The translations under genes and the position numbers were made by a program. This document shows, one piece after another, positions 7,112-16,061 of a stretch of DNA of 42,808 nucleotides. The stretch lies in NCBI GenBank assembly GCA_020832735.1, contig JAFIEB010000117.1, positions 1 to 42,808 of the forward strand, read 5' to 3'. This DNA is from Oceanicaulis sp. (GTDB taxonomy: Bacteria > Pseudomonadota > Alphaproteobacteria > Caulobacterales > Maricaulaceae). The notes under the pieces were generated by a model. That model saw only the letters and a list, made by a program, of their open reading frames with translations. It was not told the origin of the DNA and did not search any database. Numbering within the stretch: position 1 is the first letter of the stretch; each line of letters opens with the position of its first letter.

Positions 7112-7963
7112 TCACAACTGGGCGCGGTAGCGCCGGCTCACGGGCAGTTCCTGGCTGTCAGACAGGCGCACCCGCGCGCCGCCATCGGCGCCGGGAATGA
7201 TCTCGCGGATGGCGGCGCGGGCGGCGAGGTGCGAGCGGTGCAGGCGCACCGGGTCTGCGCCAGCCTCCTCCAGCATGAGAGCGAGCTCCGACAGGGGGAT
7301 GCGGGCCAGATGCAAGCCGCTAGCGGTGCGCACCTGCGCGTAATTGCCCGCTGCGCTCGCCGACACGATCTCGCCCGCCGGCAGGCGGATCTCCCGCCCG
7401 CCGCAGCGCAGCGAGACAAGCCCCCCTTCGCGGGCGTCCATATGCATGGCGGCCGCCGCCATGCGCGCGCGCGTCAGGGCGCGCAGCAGCATCAGCACGG
7501 CCTGAAAGCTGATATAGGCCAGCGCATCCTTGCGCAGCTCATAGATGAAGGTCTGCGCCAGCGGACCAAAGCCCTGATAGGGGCGGTCCAGAAGCAGCGG
7601 CCAGAGCAGGCTGCGAAACCCGGTCATCAGCCCGGTGTGAAGGGCGGCGAAGGCGATGAGGCCAACGCCATGGACGATCAGGCTGACGCGCCAGCGTCCC
7701 GGCTCCAGGGGATAGGCCGCGCCCAGCGCCAGCGCGGCGGGCAGGAGCAGCAGAATCGCTGCGCCGCTGGCGCCCTCCAGAACATAGGGGTAGAGGCCCG
7801 GCGCGCCGCCGCCTCGGGCCATCTCGTCGGCCAGCGACACCGCGTTGATGGTCACCGCCGCCACCACCCCGATGGCGCAGGCGCCCAGCGCCATGAGCCA
7901 GGCGCGCCGGTCGGCGGCCCGGTCGCGGTCATGATCCTGCCTGGTCAGCTGGTTGTGACGCAT
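7112..7963 (-). CDS. Membrane-bound LytTR-domain DNA-binding regulator
   Basis: 283 residues with the start given. Four hydrophobic helices are seen at about 21-43, 62-83, 93-117 and 145-163, followed by a C-terminal LytTR domain from about 180. That domain shows the beta-rich pattern REIRLPAGEIVSASAAGNYAQVRTASG, the VRLHRSHLAARAAIREI segment and the terminal DSQELPVSRRYRAQL. A domain of this type binds direct-repeat DNA; here it is tethered to the inner membrane instead of being joined to a receiver domain, so signalling probably comes from the membrane helices. The start is uncertain: ATG 8011 and 8062 are in frame, and none has a good ribosome binding site. The target may be a neighbouring gene, but no repeat pair was identified. 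Confidence 0.82.
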   Translation of the reverse strand: MRHNQLTRQDHDRDRAADRRAWLMALGACAIGVVAAVTINAVSLADEMARGGGAPGLYPYVLEGASGAAILLLLPAALALGAAYPLEPGRWRVSLIVHGVGLIAFAALHTGLMTGFRSLLWPLLLDRPYQGFGPLAQTFIYELRKDALAYISFQAVLMLLRALTRARMAAAAMHMDAREGGLVSLRCGGREIRLPAGEIVSASAAGNYAQVRTASGLHLARIPLSELALMLEEAGADPVRLHRSHLAARAAIREIIPGADGGARVRLSDSQELPVSRRYRAQL

Positions 7964-8151
7964 CGCGGGCCAGTCTGCCGCGCCGGGGCCGCGGGCGCCA
8001 GTGGCGTTCATCCCGCGAGGGCGGGGTTTCGTCCCTGATGGCGGTGTCAGGCGCCGCCGCACGTCCCACCCATCCGGTGCTGGTCACTACAGTCGCGCTC
8101 GCCAGGGTTTCTCGGGGCAGTGTCCCGGCGCTGACAACTCCGGAGCCCGTG

Positions 8152-9321
8152 ATGACGCCGCCTGACCGCAGACCCGATCTCGACGCCCTGCGCGTCTTCG
8201 CCTTCGCCGTGCTGATTTTTTATCACACAGGCATGGGATACGTGACCTGGGACTGGCACGTGAAGAGCGTCTATGCCGGGCCCGTGCTGGAATCGCTCAT
8301 GGCGCTGTCGAGCCCCTGGCGCCTGCCCCTGCTGTTCTTCATTTCCGGCGTGGCGATGGCCATGCTCCATGGCAAGCTCGGCGCCGCCGGGTTCGCCCGC
8401 GACCGCGCCGTGCGCCTGCTCGCGCCGCTGATTCTGGCCATGGCCGTGATCGTGGTCCCCCAAGCCTATGGCGAGCTGCGCCAGTCCGGCGAGATCGAGG
8501 CGGGGTATTGGGCTTTCTGGGCGCGTTATCTGTCATTCCAGGGCGGTTTCTCCATCATCACCCCGACCTGGAACCATATGTGGTTCGTGGCCTATCTGGC
8601 GGTCTACGCTCTGGCGCTGGCGCCCGTGATCGCGCTTCTCAGCCGGGCGGGCGCCCGGTCGCTGGATGCGCGGCTCACAGGCTGGCGCGGCGCGATTTGG
8701 CTGCTCATCGCGCCGATTGCGCCGCTTCTCCTCATCCGCTTCACCCTCGCGGAATTCTTTCCCGTCACCCATGATCTGGTGAATGACTGGGCGACCCACG
8801 CCTTCAGCCTGACTTTCGTCCTGTATGGGGTCGCCATCGCCCGTTCAGGCGCCGCCTGGCGGGCGGTGGACCGGATCGGCCCGGCGGCCGGCGCATTGTG
8901 CCTCGCCGCCGGGGCGGTGCTGGTCGTGGTCTGGCAGAACTGGGACGTGATCGCCGCCCAGCCGCTTCAGGCGGCGGGCTGGCGCGCTTTGCGGCTCGCC
9001 TATGCCTGGTGGGTGATCCTCGCCCTGTTGTGGCTGGCGCGCCGCCTGGTGCGGCGCAGCGGGCCGGTCCTGCAGCGCATGAGCGCCCTGATATTCCCGG
9101 TCTACCTCATCCACCAGACCATCACGGTGATGGCGATTTACTGGATCACGGCGGCAGGCTGGCGCTTCGGTGCGGTCGCCGAGTTCACGCTGGTCGCCGG
9201 GGCGACCCTTCTGGGCTCGATCGGTTTTGCGCTGGCGGCGGAGCGCACGGGGCCCTTGCGGGTCTGGTTCGGGCTGAAGCCCCGTCTCAGCGGCGGCGGC
9301 CTCGGCGGCGCTCGGGGATGA
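8152..9321 (+). CDS. Acyltransferase family 3 membrane protein
   Basis: 389 residues with about ten transmembrane helices. The opening DLDALRVFAFAVLIFYHTGM contains the conserved Arg and the catalytic-type His of the acyltransferase-3 family (OatA/MdoC-like). These integral membrane proteins move acyl groups such as acetyl or succinyl onto sugars or glucans; the substrate here is unknown. The ATG at 8152 has GGAG six bases upstream, and the longer frame back to 8038 would overlap the LytTR gene's 5' region. Its last 35 bases overlap the 3' end of lolA on the opposite strand. Confidence 0.88.
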   Translation: MTPPDRRPDLDALRVFAFAVLIFYHTGMGYVTWDWHVKSVYAGPVLESLMALSSPWRLPLLFFISGVAMAMLHGKLGAAGFARDRAVRLLAPLILAMAVIVVPQAYGELRQSGEIEAGYWAFWARYLSFQGGFSIITPTWNHMWFVAYLAVYALALAPVIALLSRAGARSLDARLTGWRGAIWLLIAPIAPLLLIRFTLAEFFPVTHDLVNDWATHAFSLTFVLYGVAIARSGAAWRAVDRIGPAAGALCLAAGAVLVVVWQNWDVIAAQPLQAAGWRALRLAYAWWVILALLWLARRLVRRSGPVLQRMSALIFPVYLIHQTITVMAIYWITAAGWRFGAVAEFTLVAGATLLGSIGFALAAERTGPLRVWFGLKPRLSGGGLGGARG

Positions 9322-10051
9322 CGTCTTCGTCGTCCAGCACGAACAGGCGCGGTTCCAGGCGTATGCCGGTCTCCACATCGCTGAGCAGCACCTCGGTCAG
9401 CCCGCCCATGGCGTCCACGGCATACCAGCCGGCCAGCTGCAGGGTTTCGGCCGGCAAGGCGGGATCGGGATCCTCGAACACCAGGGTCAGGCGCCCGGCG
9501 TTTTCCCCGTCCGGATCGGCGAGCGTCACGTAAAGGCGGCCGCGGGCGTGGCCGGCGTCGGTGACGGCGCCGCTGGCGCTCAGCGACGGGCCGGCTCCCA
9601 GAACATGACGCAGAGGCGTCGAGGCGATGGGCGCGCGGTCAATGGTTTCCAGATCGAAATCGGCGATCGCCACAGTCGAGCCGTCCGCCACCATCAGCAT
9701 CGGGGTCGGGGCGTCATAGGCGAAGCGCGCCCGGCCCGGCTTGCTCAGGGCGAGATCGCCAGAGGTCAGCGTGCCGTCCGGCGCAATCTGTTCAAAGCGC
9801 GCGCGCAGCGTGGTCAGGGTCTCGAACCAGGCCTCGGCGCGGGCCACGCCCTGCATGCGCTCCATCTCGCCCGCCGCGTTCTCGCCGGCCGGCAGGGGCA
9901 CGATGGCGTCCGGATCGGGATCGGGCTGCGCGACATAGACAAAGCCGGCGCTGGCGATCAGGGGGGTGTCTGCATCCGGCGCCGCAGCTGCGCCGAGCGT
10001 CAGCGCGGCGGCGGTGAGGGCGGAGGCGGAAAGAAGGGCGGACAGGGTCAT
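9287..10051 (-). CDS. lolA: Outer-membrane lipoprotein carrier protein LolA
   Basis: 254 residues. A signal peptide occupies about 1-24 (ends GAAAAP), followed by a variable Asp/Pro-rich stretch of about 40 residues, then the LolA fold: ARAEAWFETLTTLRARFEQIAPDGTLTSGDLALSKPGRARFAYDAP is the diagnostic early region. LolA carries lipoproteins released by LolCDE across the periplasm to the outer membrane. In many relatives it follows ftsK; here it stands alone, between the acyltransferase and DUF2244 genes. The 177-bp gap upstream (10052-10228) shows no strong promoter. Confidence 0.9.
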   Translation of the reverse strand: MTLSALLSASALTAAALTLGAAAAPDADTPLIASAGFVYVAQPDPDPDAIVPLPAGENAAGEMERMQGVARAEAWFETLTTLRARFEQIAPDGTLTSGDLALSKPGRARFAYDAPTPMLMVADGSTVAIADFDLETIDRAPIASTPLRHVLGAGPSLSASGAVTDAGHARGRLYVTLADPDGENAGRLTLVFEDPDPALPAETLQLAGWYAVDAMGGLTEVLLSDVETGIRLEPRLFVLDDEDVIPERRRGRRR

Positions 10052-10228
10052 GGCCGGAACCGGTCTCGAATTGTGGCGCGGGCGGGGCGCCCGGGCGTCA
10101 TGAAGCGGACCTTAGTCACTGATTTTGGCGCGAGAAAGGCGTGCGCGTTCATCCAGCCTGCAGGATGCAGCGCCGGTTCGGGCCGCCGCCGCTGGGCGCG
10201 CGCTGACGCGGGCGCTATATTTGAAGCC

Positions 10229-10792
10229 ATGGAACGCCGCCGCATCTATGAAACCTGGCCGGCCGAACCGGCGCCCGCGCCTCTGGAGGCGGATGAGCCG
10301 CTGTATCTGGACGCCGAGGTGCGCCCCAACCGCTCCCTGCCCGATCCGGGCTTCTACGCCCTGATGGCGGCCATCGCGCTGGTCAGCTTCACCGCCGGGA
10401 TCGCCTTCATGCTGGCGGGCGCCTGGCCGGTGCTGGGGTTTTTCGGGCTGGACGTGCTGCTGGTCTGGCTGGCTTTTCGCATATCCTACCGCGACGGTCG
10501 GCGGCTGGAGACGATCCAGATCACCGGGCGCGAGATCCGGGTCGGGCGGCGCTATCCCACGGGCCATCAGACCTGGTTCCGCCTGCCGAGGGCCTGGACG
10601 CGCGTGGAGATCGCCGGCGCGGGCGAACCGGACGTGCAGGCGCGCCTGACGGCCATGGGCAAGACGCTGATCATCGGCGCCATGCTGTCCCCGCGCGAGC
10701 GTGAAAGCCTGGCCGCCGCCGTGCGCGAGGCGCTCGCCGCCGCCGCCGCGCCGGCGCAAGCGCAAGAATCAGGTGGCGGCGCCCCGGCCTGA
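10229..10792 (+). CDS. DUF2244 family integral membrane protein
   Basis: 187 residues. Two adjacent transmembrane helices at about 46-68 and 69-90 include the family signature AGAWPVLGFFGLDVLLVWLAFRISYRDGR, and the C-terminal cytoplasmic domain shows the beta pattern ending in MLSPRERESLAAAVREAL. DUF2244 proteins are common in alphaproteobacteria and have no known function. The ATG at 10229 is preceded by TATATT at 10216-10221, which could be a -10 giving an almost leaderless mRNA. The gene ends 16 bp before the Ada-like gene, so the two are probably co-transcribed. Confidence 0.88.
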   Translation: MERRRIYETWPAEPAPAPLEADEPLYLDAEVRPNRSLPDPGFYALMAAIALVSFTAGIAFMLAGAWPVLGFFGLDVLLVWLAFRISYRDGRRLETIQITGREIRVGRRYPTGHQTWFRLPRAWTRVEIAGAGEPDVQARLTAMGKTLIIGAMLSPRERESLAAAVREALAAAAAPAQAQESGGGAPA

Positions 10793-10808
10793 CGGGCACT
10801 TTGCCGCC

Positions 10809-11687
10809 ATGAGCGATTCCAGCACTCTTCCCCGCCCCGCCGCCCCCGCCCCGCTGGACGAGCGCGCGCGCGACTATCCCCGCATTGTCGCGGCGCTGGA
10901 TTTCCTGAGCGCCCGCTGGCGCGACCAGCCCGACCTGAACGCCGCGGCGGCGGCGGCCGGCCTGTCGCCGAGCCATTTCCAGCGCGTCTTCACCCGCTGG
11001 ACCGGTGCGAGCCCCAAACGTTTCGTCCAGGCCCTGACCCACGCCAGCGCGCGCCGCCTGCTGGTGGACGGGGCGAGTGTGCTGGACGCGGCGCTGGAGA
11101 CCGGCCTGTCCGGCCCCTCGCGCCTGCATGACGTGTTCATCGCCGAAGAGGCCGTGACGCCGGGCGAGGCCAAGGCTGGCGGGACGGGGATTGGATTTGT
11201 CTGGGGCGAGGCGCTGACGCCGTTCGGGACGGGCGTGTTCCTGATCGCGCCGCGCGGCCTGTCGGCGCTGGCCTTCGCCGGGCCGGACGGGACTGATGAC
11301 GCCTTCGCCGATCTGGCGTCGCGCTATCCCGGCGCAGCCTTCCAGCGCGACGACGCGCTGGCGCGCAGCTGGGCGGCGCGGATTTTCGATGCGCGCGCCG
11401 GCGAGGCGGCCCTGCCGCTGGCGCTCTATGGCACGCCCTGGCGCCGTCAGGTCTGGCGCGCGCTCCTGCGCATCCCGCCCGGCTGCACGGTGAGCTATGG
11501 CGATATCGCACGCGAGGTGTGCAGCGAACGCGCGAGCCGGGCGGTGGGCGCAGCGGTGGGGGCCAATCCGGTGAGCTGGCTGATCCCGTGTCATCGGGTC
11601 CTGTCAGGCGACGGGCGCCTCACCGGCTACCATTGGGGCGTAGAGCGCAAGCGCGCCATGCTCGCCTATGAGGCCGCAAGACGCTAA
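10809..11687 (+). CDS. AraC-type HTH / O6-methylguanine-DNA methyltransferase fusion (Ada-like, no N-terminal Ada domain)
   Basis: 292 residues. Residues about 20-120 form an AraC-type double helix-turn-helix (SPSHFQRVFTRWTGASPKRFVQAL). Residues about 125-292 are the MGMT half, with the active-site PCHRV holding Cys261, preceded by the conserved NPVSWLI and followed by GDGRLTGYHWGVERKRAML. The protein removes alkyl groups from O6-alkylguanine by irreversible transfer to Cys261, and the HTH half suggests DNA-targeted or regulatory activity. The zinc-containing phosphotriester-repair domain of E. coli Ada (with its Cys cluster) is absent, so self-activation by phosphotriester methylation is not expected. 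No LexA-type box was seen in the 16-bp gap upstream. Confidence 0.93.
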   Translation: MSDSSTLPRPAAPAPLDERARDYPRIVAALDFLSARWRDQPDLNAAAAAAGLSPSHFQRVFTRWTGASPKRFVQALTHASARRLLVDGASVLDAALETGLSGPSRLHDVFIAEEAVTPGEAKAGGTGIGFVWGEALTPFGTGVFLIAPRGLSALAFAGPDGTDDAFADLASRYPGAAFQRDDALARSWAARIFDARAGEAALPLALYGTPWRRQVWRALLRIPPGCTVSYGDIAREVCSERASRAVGAAVGANPVSWLIPCHRVLSGDGRLTGYHWGVERKRAMLAYEAARR

Positions 11688-11697
11688 ATAGCTGCGC

Positions 11698-12291
11698 ATG
11701 ATCGATACCGGACTGATTGTTTTCGCCGCCGCGCTTGCGGTCTTCATCCTGGTCTGCCTGGCGCGCTGGGCGCTGGCGGTGCGCGCGTTGCGCGCCGATG
11801 CGGCCGCCGAATACGCCGGGCGCGTCCGCGACAAGCCGGGCACGATCAAGGGGGTGAGCGAAGCGGCGTTCATCGGGCTGTATGTGCGCAGCTTCCAGCC
11901 GCGCTGGACGCTCTACGCCGCGATTGCGGCGAGCGCCGCGCTGGCGGTGACGCCAGTGGCGCTGACAATCGCGGGCTCGGGATATGAGCTGATCTGGCGA
12001 TCGGCCGGGGCGCCCGAATGGGGCGGACCGATCGGCTATGTCTACCAGTTCTCGCTGTTCTTCGGGACCATCGCCATCCTGGCGGTGATCGCCGGGGCGG
12101 TGGCGCGGGCCTATTGGCGCCGGGCGCCCGAGCCGTGGACCCATGCGCTCGCCCGGGCGCGGGGCGAACCCATCCCCGAAGAGACCACCTGGCGGCGCCG
12201 GCCCAAATGGGCGCGGCGCGTCCGTCCTGACGATGATGAAGACGGCGATGAAGACGGCGGCACGAATGCTGACCCGGACGCGGCCCGATAA
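11698..12291 (+). CDS. Three-helix membrane protein of unknown function
   Basis: 197 residues. Hydrophobic helices lie at about 3-25, 74-96 and 117-141, followed by a cytoplasmic basic and Trp-rich tail ending in an acidic low-complexity stretch (DDDEDGDEDGG). The sequence between helices one and two (PGTIKGVSEAAFIGLYVRSFQPRW) looks conserved in character. The family is not recognised. It starts 10 bp after the Ada-like gene and ends 10 bp before the glyoxalase gene, so it sits in the middle of what is probably a four-gene transcript running from 10229 to 12769. Confidence 0.75.
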   Translation: MIDTGLIVFAAALAVFILVCLARWALAVRALRADAAAEYAGRVRDKPGTIKGVSEAAFIGLYVRSFQPRWTLYAAIAASAALAVTPVALTIAGSGYELIWRSAGAPEWGGPIGYVYQFSLFFGTIAILAVIAGAVARAYWRRAPEPWTHALARARGEPIPEETTWRRRPKWARRVRPDDDEDGDEDGGTNADPDAAR

Positions 12292-12301
12292 GGAGACGGC
12301 T

Positions 12302-12769
12302 ATGGAATATCTGCACGCCATGGTGCGCATCAGCGATGTGGACGCGTCCTTGCGCTTCTATTGCGACGGGCTGGGCCTGAAGGAGGTGCGCCGCAAGGAG
12401 AGCGAGGCGGGCCGCTTCACCCTGATATTCCTCGCCGCGCCGGAGGATATCCGCCGCGCCGGCCTCAGCGATCTGGAAGATGGCCCGATGCCGTCGGGCC
12501 TGCCGATGATCGAGCTCACCCATAACTGGGACCCCGAAGACTATGAGGGCGGGCGCAATTTCGGCCATCTCGCCTTTCGCGTGGCGGACATTTACGCCCT
12601 GTGCGCCCGGCTGCAGAGCCTGGGCTATGTGATCAGCCGCCCGCCGCGCGACGGGCATATGGCCTTTGTGCGCAGCCCGGACGCTATCTCCATCGAGCTC
12701 TTGCAGCGCGGCGACCCCCTGGATCCGGCCGAGCCCTGGGCGAGCATGGCCAATACCGGGTCCTGGTAG
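12302..12769 (+). CDS. Glyoxalase I (lactoylglutathione lyase) family protein
   Basis: 155 residues in two beta-alpha-beta-beta-beta modules. The metal ligands of glyoxalase I can be placed: His5 in YLHAMVRI, Glu in MIELTHNWD, His in NFGHLAFRV, and Glu in AISIELLQ. The order and spacing match E. coli GloA, which converts the hemithioacetal of methylglyoxal and glutathione to lactoylglutathione in the cytoplasm. AAGGAGA lies about six bases before the ATG at 12302. A GloA assignment is likely, though the glyoxalase superfamily also contains close paralogues with other substrates. Confidence 0.88.
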   Translation: MEYLHAMVRISDVDASLRFYCDGLGLKEVRRKESEAGRFTLIFLAAPEDIRRAGLSDLEDGPMPSGLPMIELTHNWDPEDYEGGRNFGHLAFRVADIYALCARLQSLGYVISRPPRDGHMAFVRSPDAISIELLQRGDPLDPAEPWASMANTGSW

Positions 12770-12783
12770 GGCGCGCGCAAACG

Positions 12784-12798
12784 GAACATTAACCGAAC
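12784..12798 (-). promoter_or_regulatory. LexA/SOS box 1 (GAAC-N7-GAAC)
   Basis: GAAC at 12784-12787 and GAAC at 12795-12798 are separated by exactly seven bases. This is the alphaproteobacterial LexA operator (GTTC-N7-GTTC) in the opposite orientation. It lies just upstream of the TTGACA at 12803. Confidence 0.75.
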
Positions 12799-12802
12799 AT
12801 CC

Positions 12803-12831
12803 TTGACAAGCCGCCATGTTCCGCCTATGTT
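12803..12831 (+). promoter_or_regulatory. Sigma-70 promoter of the SOS-boxed small gene
   Basis: A perfect -35 hexamer TTGACA (12803-12808) and TATGTT (12826-12831) are separated by 17 bases. The promoter lies between and under two LexA-type boxes, box 2 covering the -10. AAGGAG (12841-12846) then precedes the ATG at 12854. Confidence 0.75.
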
Positions 12832-12832
12832 C
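12818..12832 (+). promoter_or_regulatory. LexA/SOS box 2 (GTTC-N7-GTTC)
   Basis: GTTC at 12818-12821 and GTTC at 12829-12832, seven bases apart, a full match to the alphaproteobacterial LexA operator. It overlaps the -10 hexamer. Start-to-start distance from box 1 is 34 bp, about three helical turns, so two LexA dimers could sit on one face of the DNA. Confidence 0.85.
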
Positions 12833-12853
12833 TGTTCTGAAAGGAGCAGTGTC

Positions 12854-13150
12854 ATGGCTTATGGCGCTTCAACTGCAGGATATGCCCGCAATGCCGGCAA
12901 GCGCTGGCGCGGCGAGGATCTGGCGCGGCTGCGCACACTGGCGCGCCAGGGCGCGCCCGTGCGCCTGATCAGCCTGCGCCTGGGCCGTCCGGACAGCGCC
13001 ATCCGCGCCAAGGCGGGCGAGCTGGGCCTGACCCTGTCCAGCGCCGAGCCGGTGATCGCGCCTGCGCCCGCGCGCACGCTGTCGCGCACGCCGCGCCTGG
13101 ACGTTCCGCCCGCCCGCGCCCATCAGGGCGATCTGTTCGCACACGCCTGA
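12854..13150 (+). CDS. Small basic HTH-like protein of unknown function, predicted SOS-induced
   Basis: 98 residues. The middle part, KRWRGEDLARLRTLARQGAPVRLISLRLGRPDSAIRAKAGELGL (about 16-60), has the tri-helical look of a Myb/SANT-like or sigma-4-like DNA-binding helix-turn-helix, with the Trp and Leu spacing of such folds. The rest is a Pro/Arg-rich tail ending GDLFAHA. The ATG at 12854 has AAGGAG at the ideal distance. Two LexA-type boxes flank and overlap its promoter, so induction by DNA damage is predicted. The next gene on the strand is polA, starting 87 bp downstream. The family is not recognised; DNA binding is an inference from the helical pattern. Confidence 0.8.
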   Translation: MAYGASTAGYARNAGKRWRGEDLARLRTLARQGAPVRLISLRLGRPDSAIRAKAGELGLTLSSAEPVIAPAPARTLSRTPRLDVPPARAHQGDLFAHA

Positions 13151-13171
13151 CCGGCGCCTGCCGCGCACGCA

Positions 13172-13200
13172 TTGCCCCCTCCGCCTCTCAGGCCTAGCTT
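13172..13200 (+). promoter_or_regulatory. Weak promoter candidate for polA
   Basis: TTGCCC (13172-13177) and TAGCTT (13195-13200) with a 17-base spacer, 37 bp before the polA ATG. The -10 matches the consensus poorly, so polA may also depend on read-through from the SOS-boxed promoter upstream. Confidence 0.3.
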
Positions 13201-13236
13201 GGCGCGTTCCCAACGCTTGCCAGCCGGAGCCTGACC

Positions 13237-16011
13237 ATGGCCGTGACCCGCCCCGTTGACGCCCAGTCCCATGTCTATCTGGTGGACGGGTCGGGCTTCA
13301 TCTTCCGCGCCTATCACGCCCTGCCGGCCCTGACCCGGACCGACGGCCTGCCCGTGGGGGCGGTGCAGGGCTTTTGCGCCATGGTGTGGAAGCTCTTGAA
13401 TGATCTGCGCGGCGAGGATGCGCCCACCCATCTCGCGGTCATCTTCGACCATTCCGCCACCACGTTCCGCAATGCGCTCTATGACGGATACAAGGCCAAC
13501 CGGCCCGAACCGCCGGAAGATCTGGTTCCGCAATTTGCGCTGATCCGCGAGGCCACCGAGGCGTTCAGCCTGCCTTCCATCGAGATGGAGGGGTTCGAGG
13601 CAGATGATCTGATCGCCACCTATGCGCGCCTGGCCGCCGCGGCGGGCGCGCGCGTCTCCGTAGCCTCGTCAGACAAGGATTTGATGCAGCTGGTCAATGA
13701 CCAGGTGACCTTGCTCGATCCCATGAAAGTGCGCCGCATCGGGCGCGAGGAAGTGATCGAGAAATTCGGCGTGCCGCCGGAAAAAGTCATCGACGTCCAG
13801 GCGCTGGCCGGCGACAGCGTGGACAATGTCCCCGGCGTGCCGGGCATCGGCATCAAGACCGCCGCCCAGCTGATCGGGGAGTACGGCGATCTCGACACGC
13901 TGCTGGCGCGCGCTGAAGAGATCAAACAGCCCAAGCGCCGCGAATCCCTGATCGCCCACGCCGATAATGCCCGCCTGTCGCGCGAGCTGGTGACGCTGAA
14001 ACTTGATGTGGATGTGGAGACCGGCCTTGAGAGTTTCGGCGCCGCCGAGCCCGATGGCGAGCGGCTTTTAAGCTTCTTGCGGACCATGGAGTTTCGCACC
14101 CTGACGCGCCGGATCGAGGAGGCGCTGGGCGCCGGCCCCGCCGATGAGACTGGCGACGCCACCGCGCCAATCGATCGTTCGGTCTACAAGGCCGTCCAGA
14201 CGCTTGATGAGCTTGACGCCTGGATCGCACGCGCCCGCGCCGCCCGGGTGATCGCGGTGGATGTGGAGACCGACGCGCTGTCGGCCAGTGCGGCCAGGCT
14301 TGTCGGCGTGTCGCTCGCCGTGCGTCCGGGCGAGGCCTGCTATATTCCGCTGGGCCATCTGGGGGGTGATCTCGCCGATGGCGGCGGGCGCCCTGAACAG
14401 ATTTCAGAGGCCGACGCGCTGGGGCGGCTTAAACCCCTTCTGGAAGACCCCGCCATCCTGAAAGTCGGCCAGAATATCAAATATGATCTGGCGGTGTTCG
14501 CGCGCTATGGCGTGTTCCCGGCGCCCATCGACGACACCATGCTGTTGTCCTACGTCCAGCATAGCGGGCTGCACGGCCATGGCATGGACGAGTTGTCCGA
14601 GCTGCATCTCGGCCACAAGCCGATGAGCTTCAAGGAGGTGTGCGGCTCTGGCAAGGCGCAGAAATCCTTCGCCGATATCGACCTGAAGACCGCTACCGAG
14701 TACGCCGCCGAGGACGCGGACGTGACCTTGCGCCTGTGGGAGATTCTCAAACCCTCGCTGGCGGCGGGCGGCCTCGCCACCGTGTATGAAACGCTCGAAC
14801 GCCCCCTGCCGGCGGTGCTGGCGCGCATGGAGCTCAATGGCGTCAAGGTGGATGTGGCCCAGCTCTCGCGCCTGTCTTCGGTGTTCGCCCAGAAAATGGC
14901 CGAGGCCGAAGACGCCGCGTTCGAGGCGGCGGGCACGCGCTTCAATCCCGGCAGCCCGAAGCAGATCGGCGATATTCTCTTTGGGGATATGGGTCTGCCC
15001 GGCGGCAAGAAGACCAAGTCGGGCGCCTGGTCCACCGACGCCGCCGTGTTGGAGGAGCTGGCCGCAGCCGGTCATGCCCTGCCGCGCGCGCTACTCACCT
15101 GGCGCCAGTTCGCCAAGCTGAAATCCACCTATTCCGACGCCCTGAAAGAGGCGATCAATCCGGCAACCGGCCGGGTGCATACCAGCTTCTCGCTGGCGGC
15201 GACCTCCACCGGGCGCTTGTCGAGCTCGGAACCCAATCTGCAGAATATCCCGATCCGCACCGAGGAGGGCCGCAAGATCCGCGAGGCCTTCGTGGCCGAG
15301 CCCGGCCATGTGATCGTCGCGGCGGACTATTCCCAGATCGAACTGAGACTGCTGGCCCATATCGCCGGGGTGGATGCGCTCAAAGACGCCTTCCGGGCGG
15401 GACAGGACATTCACGCCATGACGGCGTCTGAAATGTTCGGCGTGCCCATAGAGGGCATGGACCCGATGGTGCGGCGCAACGCCAAGGCCATCAATTTCGG
15501 CATTATCTACGGCATTTCCGCCTTCGGGCTGGCCAATAACCTCAGCATTTCGCGCGACGAGGCGAAGAGCTATATCGACAGCTATTTCAAAAAGTTCCCC
15601 GGCATCGCCGATTATATGGAGGCGATGAAGCGCGAGGCGCGCGACCGGGTCTATGTCGAAACCCTGTTCGGCCGGCGCATTCACCTGCCCGGCATTCGCG
15701 ACAAGAACCCGGCCATGCGCCAGTTCGCCGAGCGCCAGGCGATCAACGCGCCCATTCAGGGCGCCGCCGCCGACATCATCCGCCGGGCCATGGCGCGCAT
15801 GGACGCCGCGATTGCGCAGGCGGGCTTGAGCGCCCGCATGCTGCTTCAGGTCCATGACGAGCTGGTGTTCGAGGTTCCAGAAGGCGAGGCTGACAAGCTG
15901 ATCGCGCTGGCGCGCGACGTGATGAGCCAGGCCGCCGCCCCGGCGGTCGCCCTGTCAGTGCCGCTGGACGTGGATGCGCGCGCCGGCGCCACCTGGGGTC
16001 AGGCGCACTGA
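13237..16011 (+). CDS. polA: DNA polymerase I
   Basis: 924 residues, full length with three domains. The 5'-3' exonuclease occupies about 10-290 ([46 protein letters not shown]). The 3'-5' proofreading domain, about 315-510, keeps its acidic residues: Asp342/Glu344 in VDVETDAL, Asp in [11 protein letters not shown] and the [12 protein letters not shown] motif, so it should be active. The polymerase domain fills the rest, with motif A in ADYSQIELR, the O-helix [14 protein letters not shown] and motif C in QVHDELVFE. It fills gaps and replaces RNA primers in replication and repair. It lies after the SOS-boxed small gene and before hrcA. Confidence 0.98.
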   Translation: MAVTRPVDAQSHVYLVDGSGFIFRAYHALPALTRTDGLPVGAVQGFCAMVWKLLNDLRGEDAPTHLAVIFDHSATTFRNALYDGYKANRPEPPEDLVPQFALIREATEAFSLPSIEMEGFEADDLIATYARLAAAAGARVSVASSDKDLMQLVNDQVTLLDPMKVRRIGREEVIEKFGVPPEKVIDVQALAGDSVDNVPGVPGIGIKTAAQLIGEYGDLDTLLARAEEIKQPKRRESLIAHADNARLSRELVTLKLDVDVETGLESFGAAEPDGERLLSFLRTMEFRTLTRRIEEALGAGPADETGDATAPIDRSVYKAVQTLDELDAWIARARAARVIAVDVETDALSASAARLVGVSLAVRPGEACYIPLGHLGGDLADGGGRPEQISEADALGRLKPLLEDPAILKVGQNIKYDLAVFARYGVFPAPIDDTMLLSYVQHSGLHGHGMDELSELHLGHKPMSFKEVCGSGKAQKSFADIDLKTATEYAAEDADVTLRLWEILKPSLAAGGLATVYETLERPLPAVLARMELNGVKVDVAQLSRLSSVFAQKMAEAEDAAFEAAGTRFNPGSPKQIGDILFGDMGLPGGKKTKSGAWSTDAAVLEELAAAGHALPRALLTWRQFAKLKSTYSDALKEAINPATGRVHTSFSLAATSTGRLSSSEPNLQNIPIRTEEGRKIREAFVAEPGHVIVAADYSQIELRLLAHIAGVDALKDAFRAGQDIHAMTASEMFGVPIEGMDPMVRRNAKAINFGIIYGISAFGLANNLSISRDEAKSYIDSYFKKFPGIADYMEAMKREARDRVYVETLFGRRIHLPGIRDKNPAMRQFAERQAINAPIQGAAADIIRRAMARMDAAIAQAGLSARMLLQVHDELVFEVPEGEADKLIALARDVMSQAAAPAVALSVPLDVDARAGATWGQAH

Positions 16012-16061
16012 AGCCGCGCAGCGATTGCGCTTGCCCGCGCGACACCCTAACTCTTGGCGCG

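Noticed and set aside
13195-13220. Third SOS-like motif GTTCCCAACGCTTGC just before polA
   Set aside because: The second half is TTGC, not GTTC, so it fails the LexA pattern.
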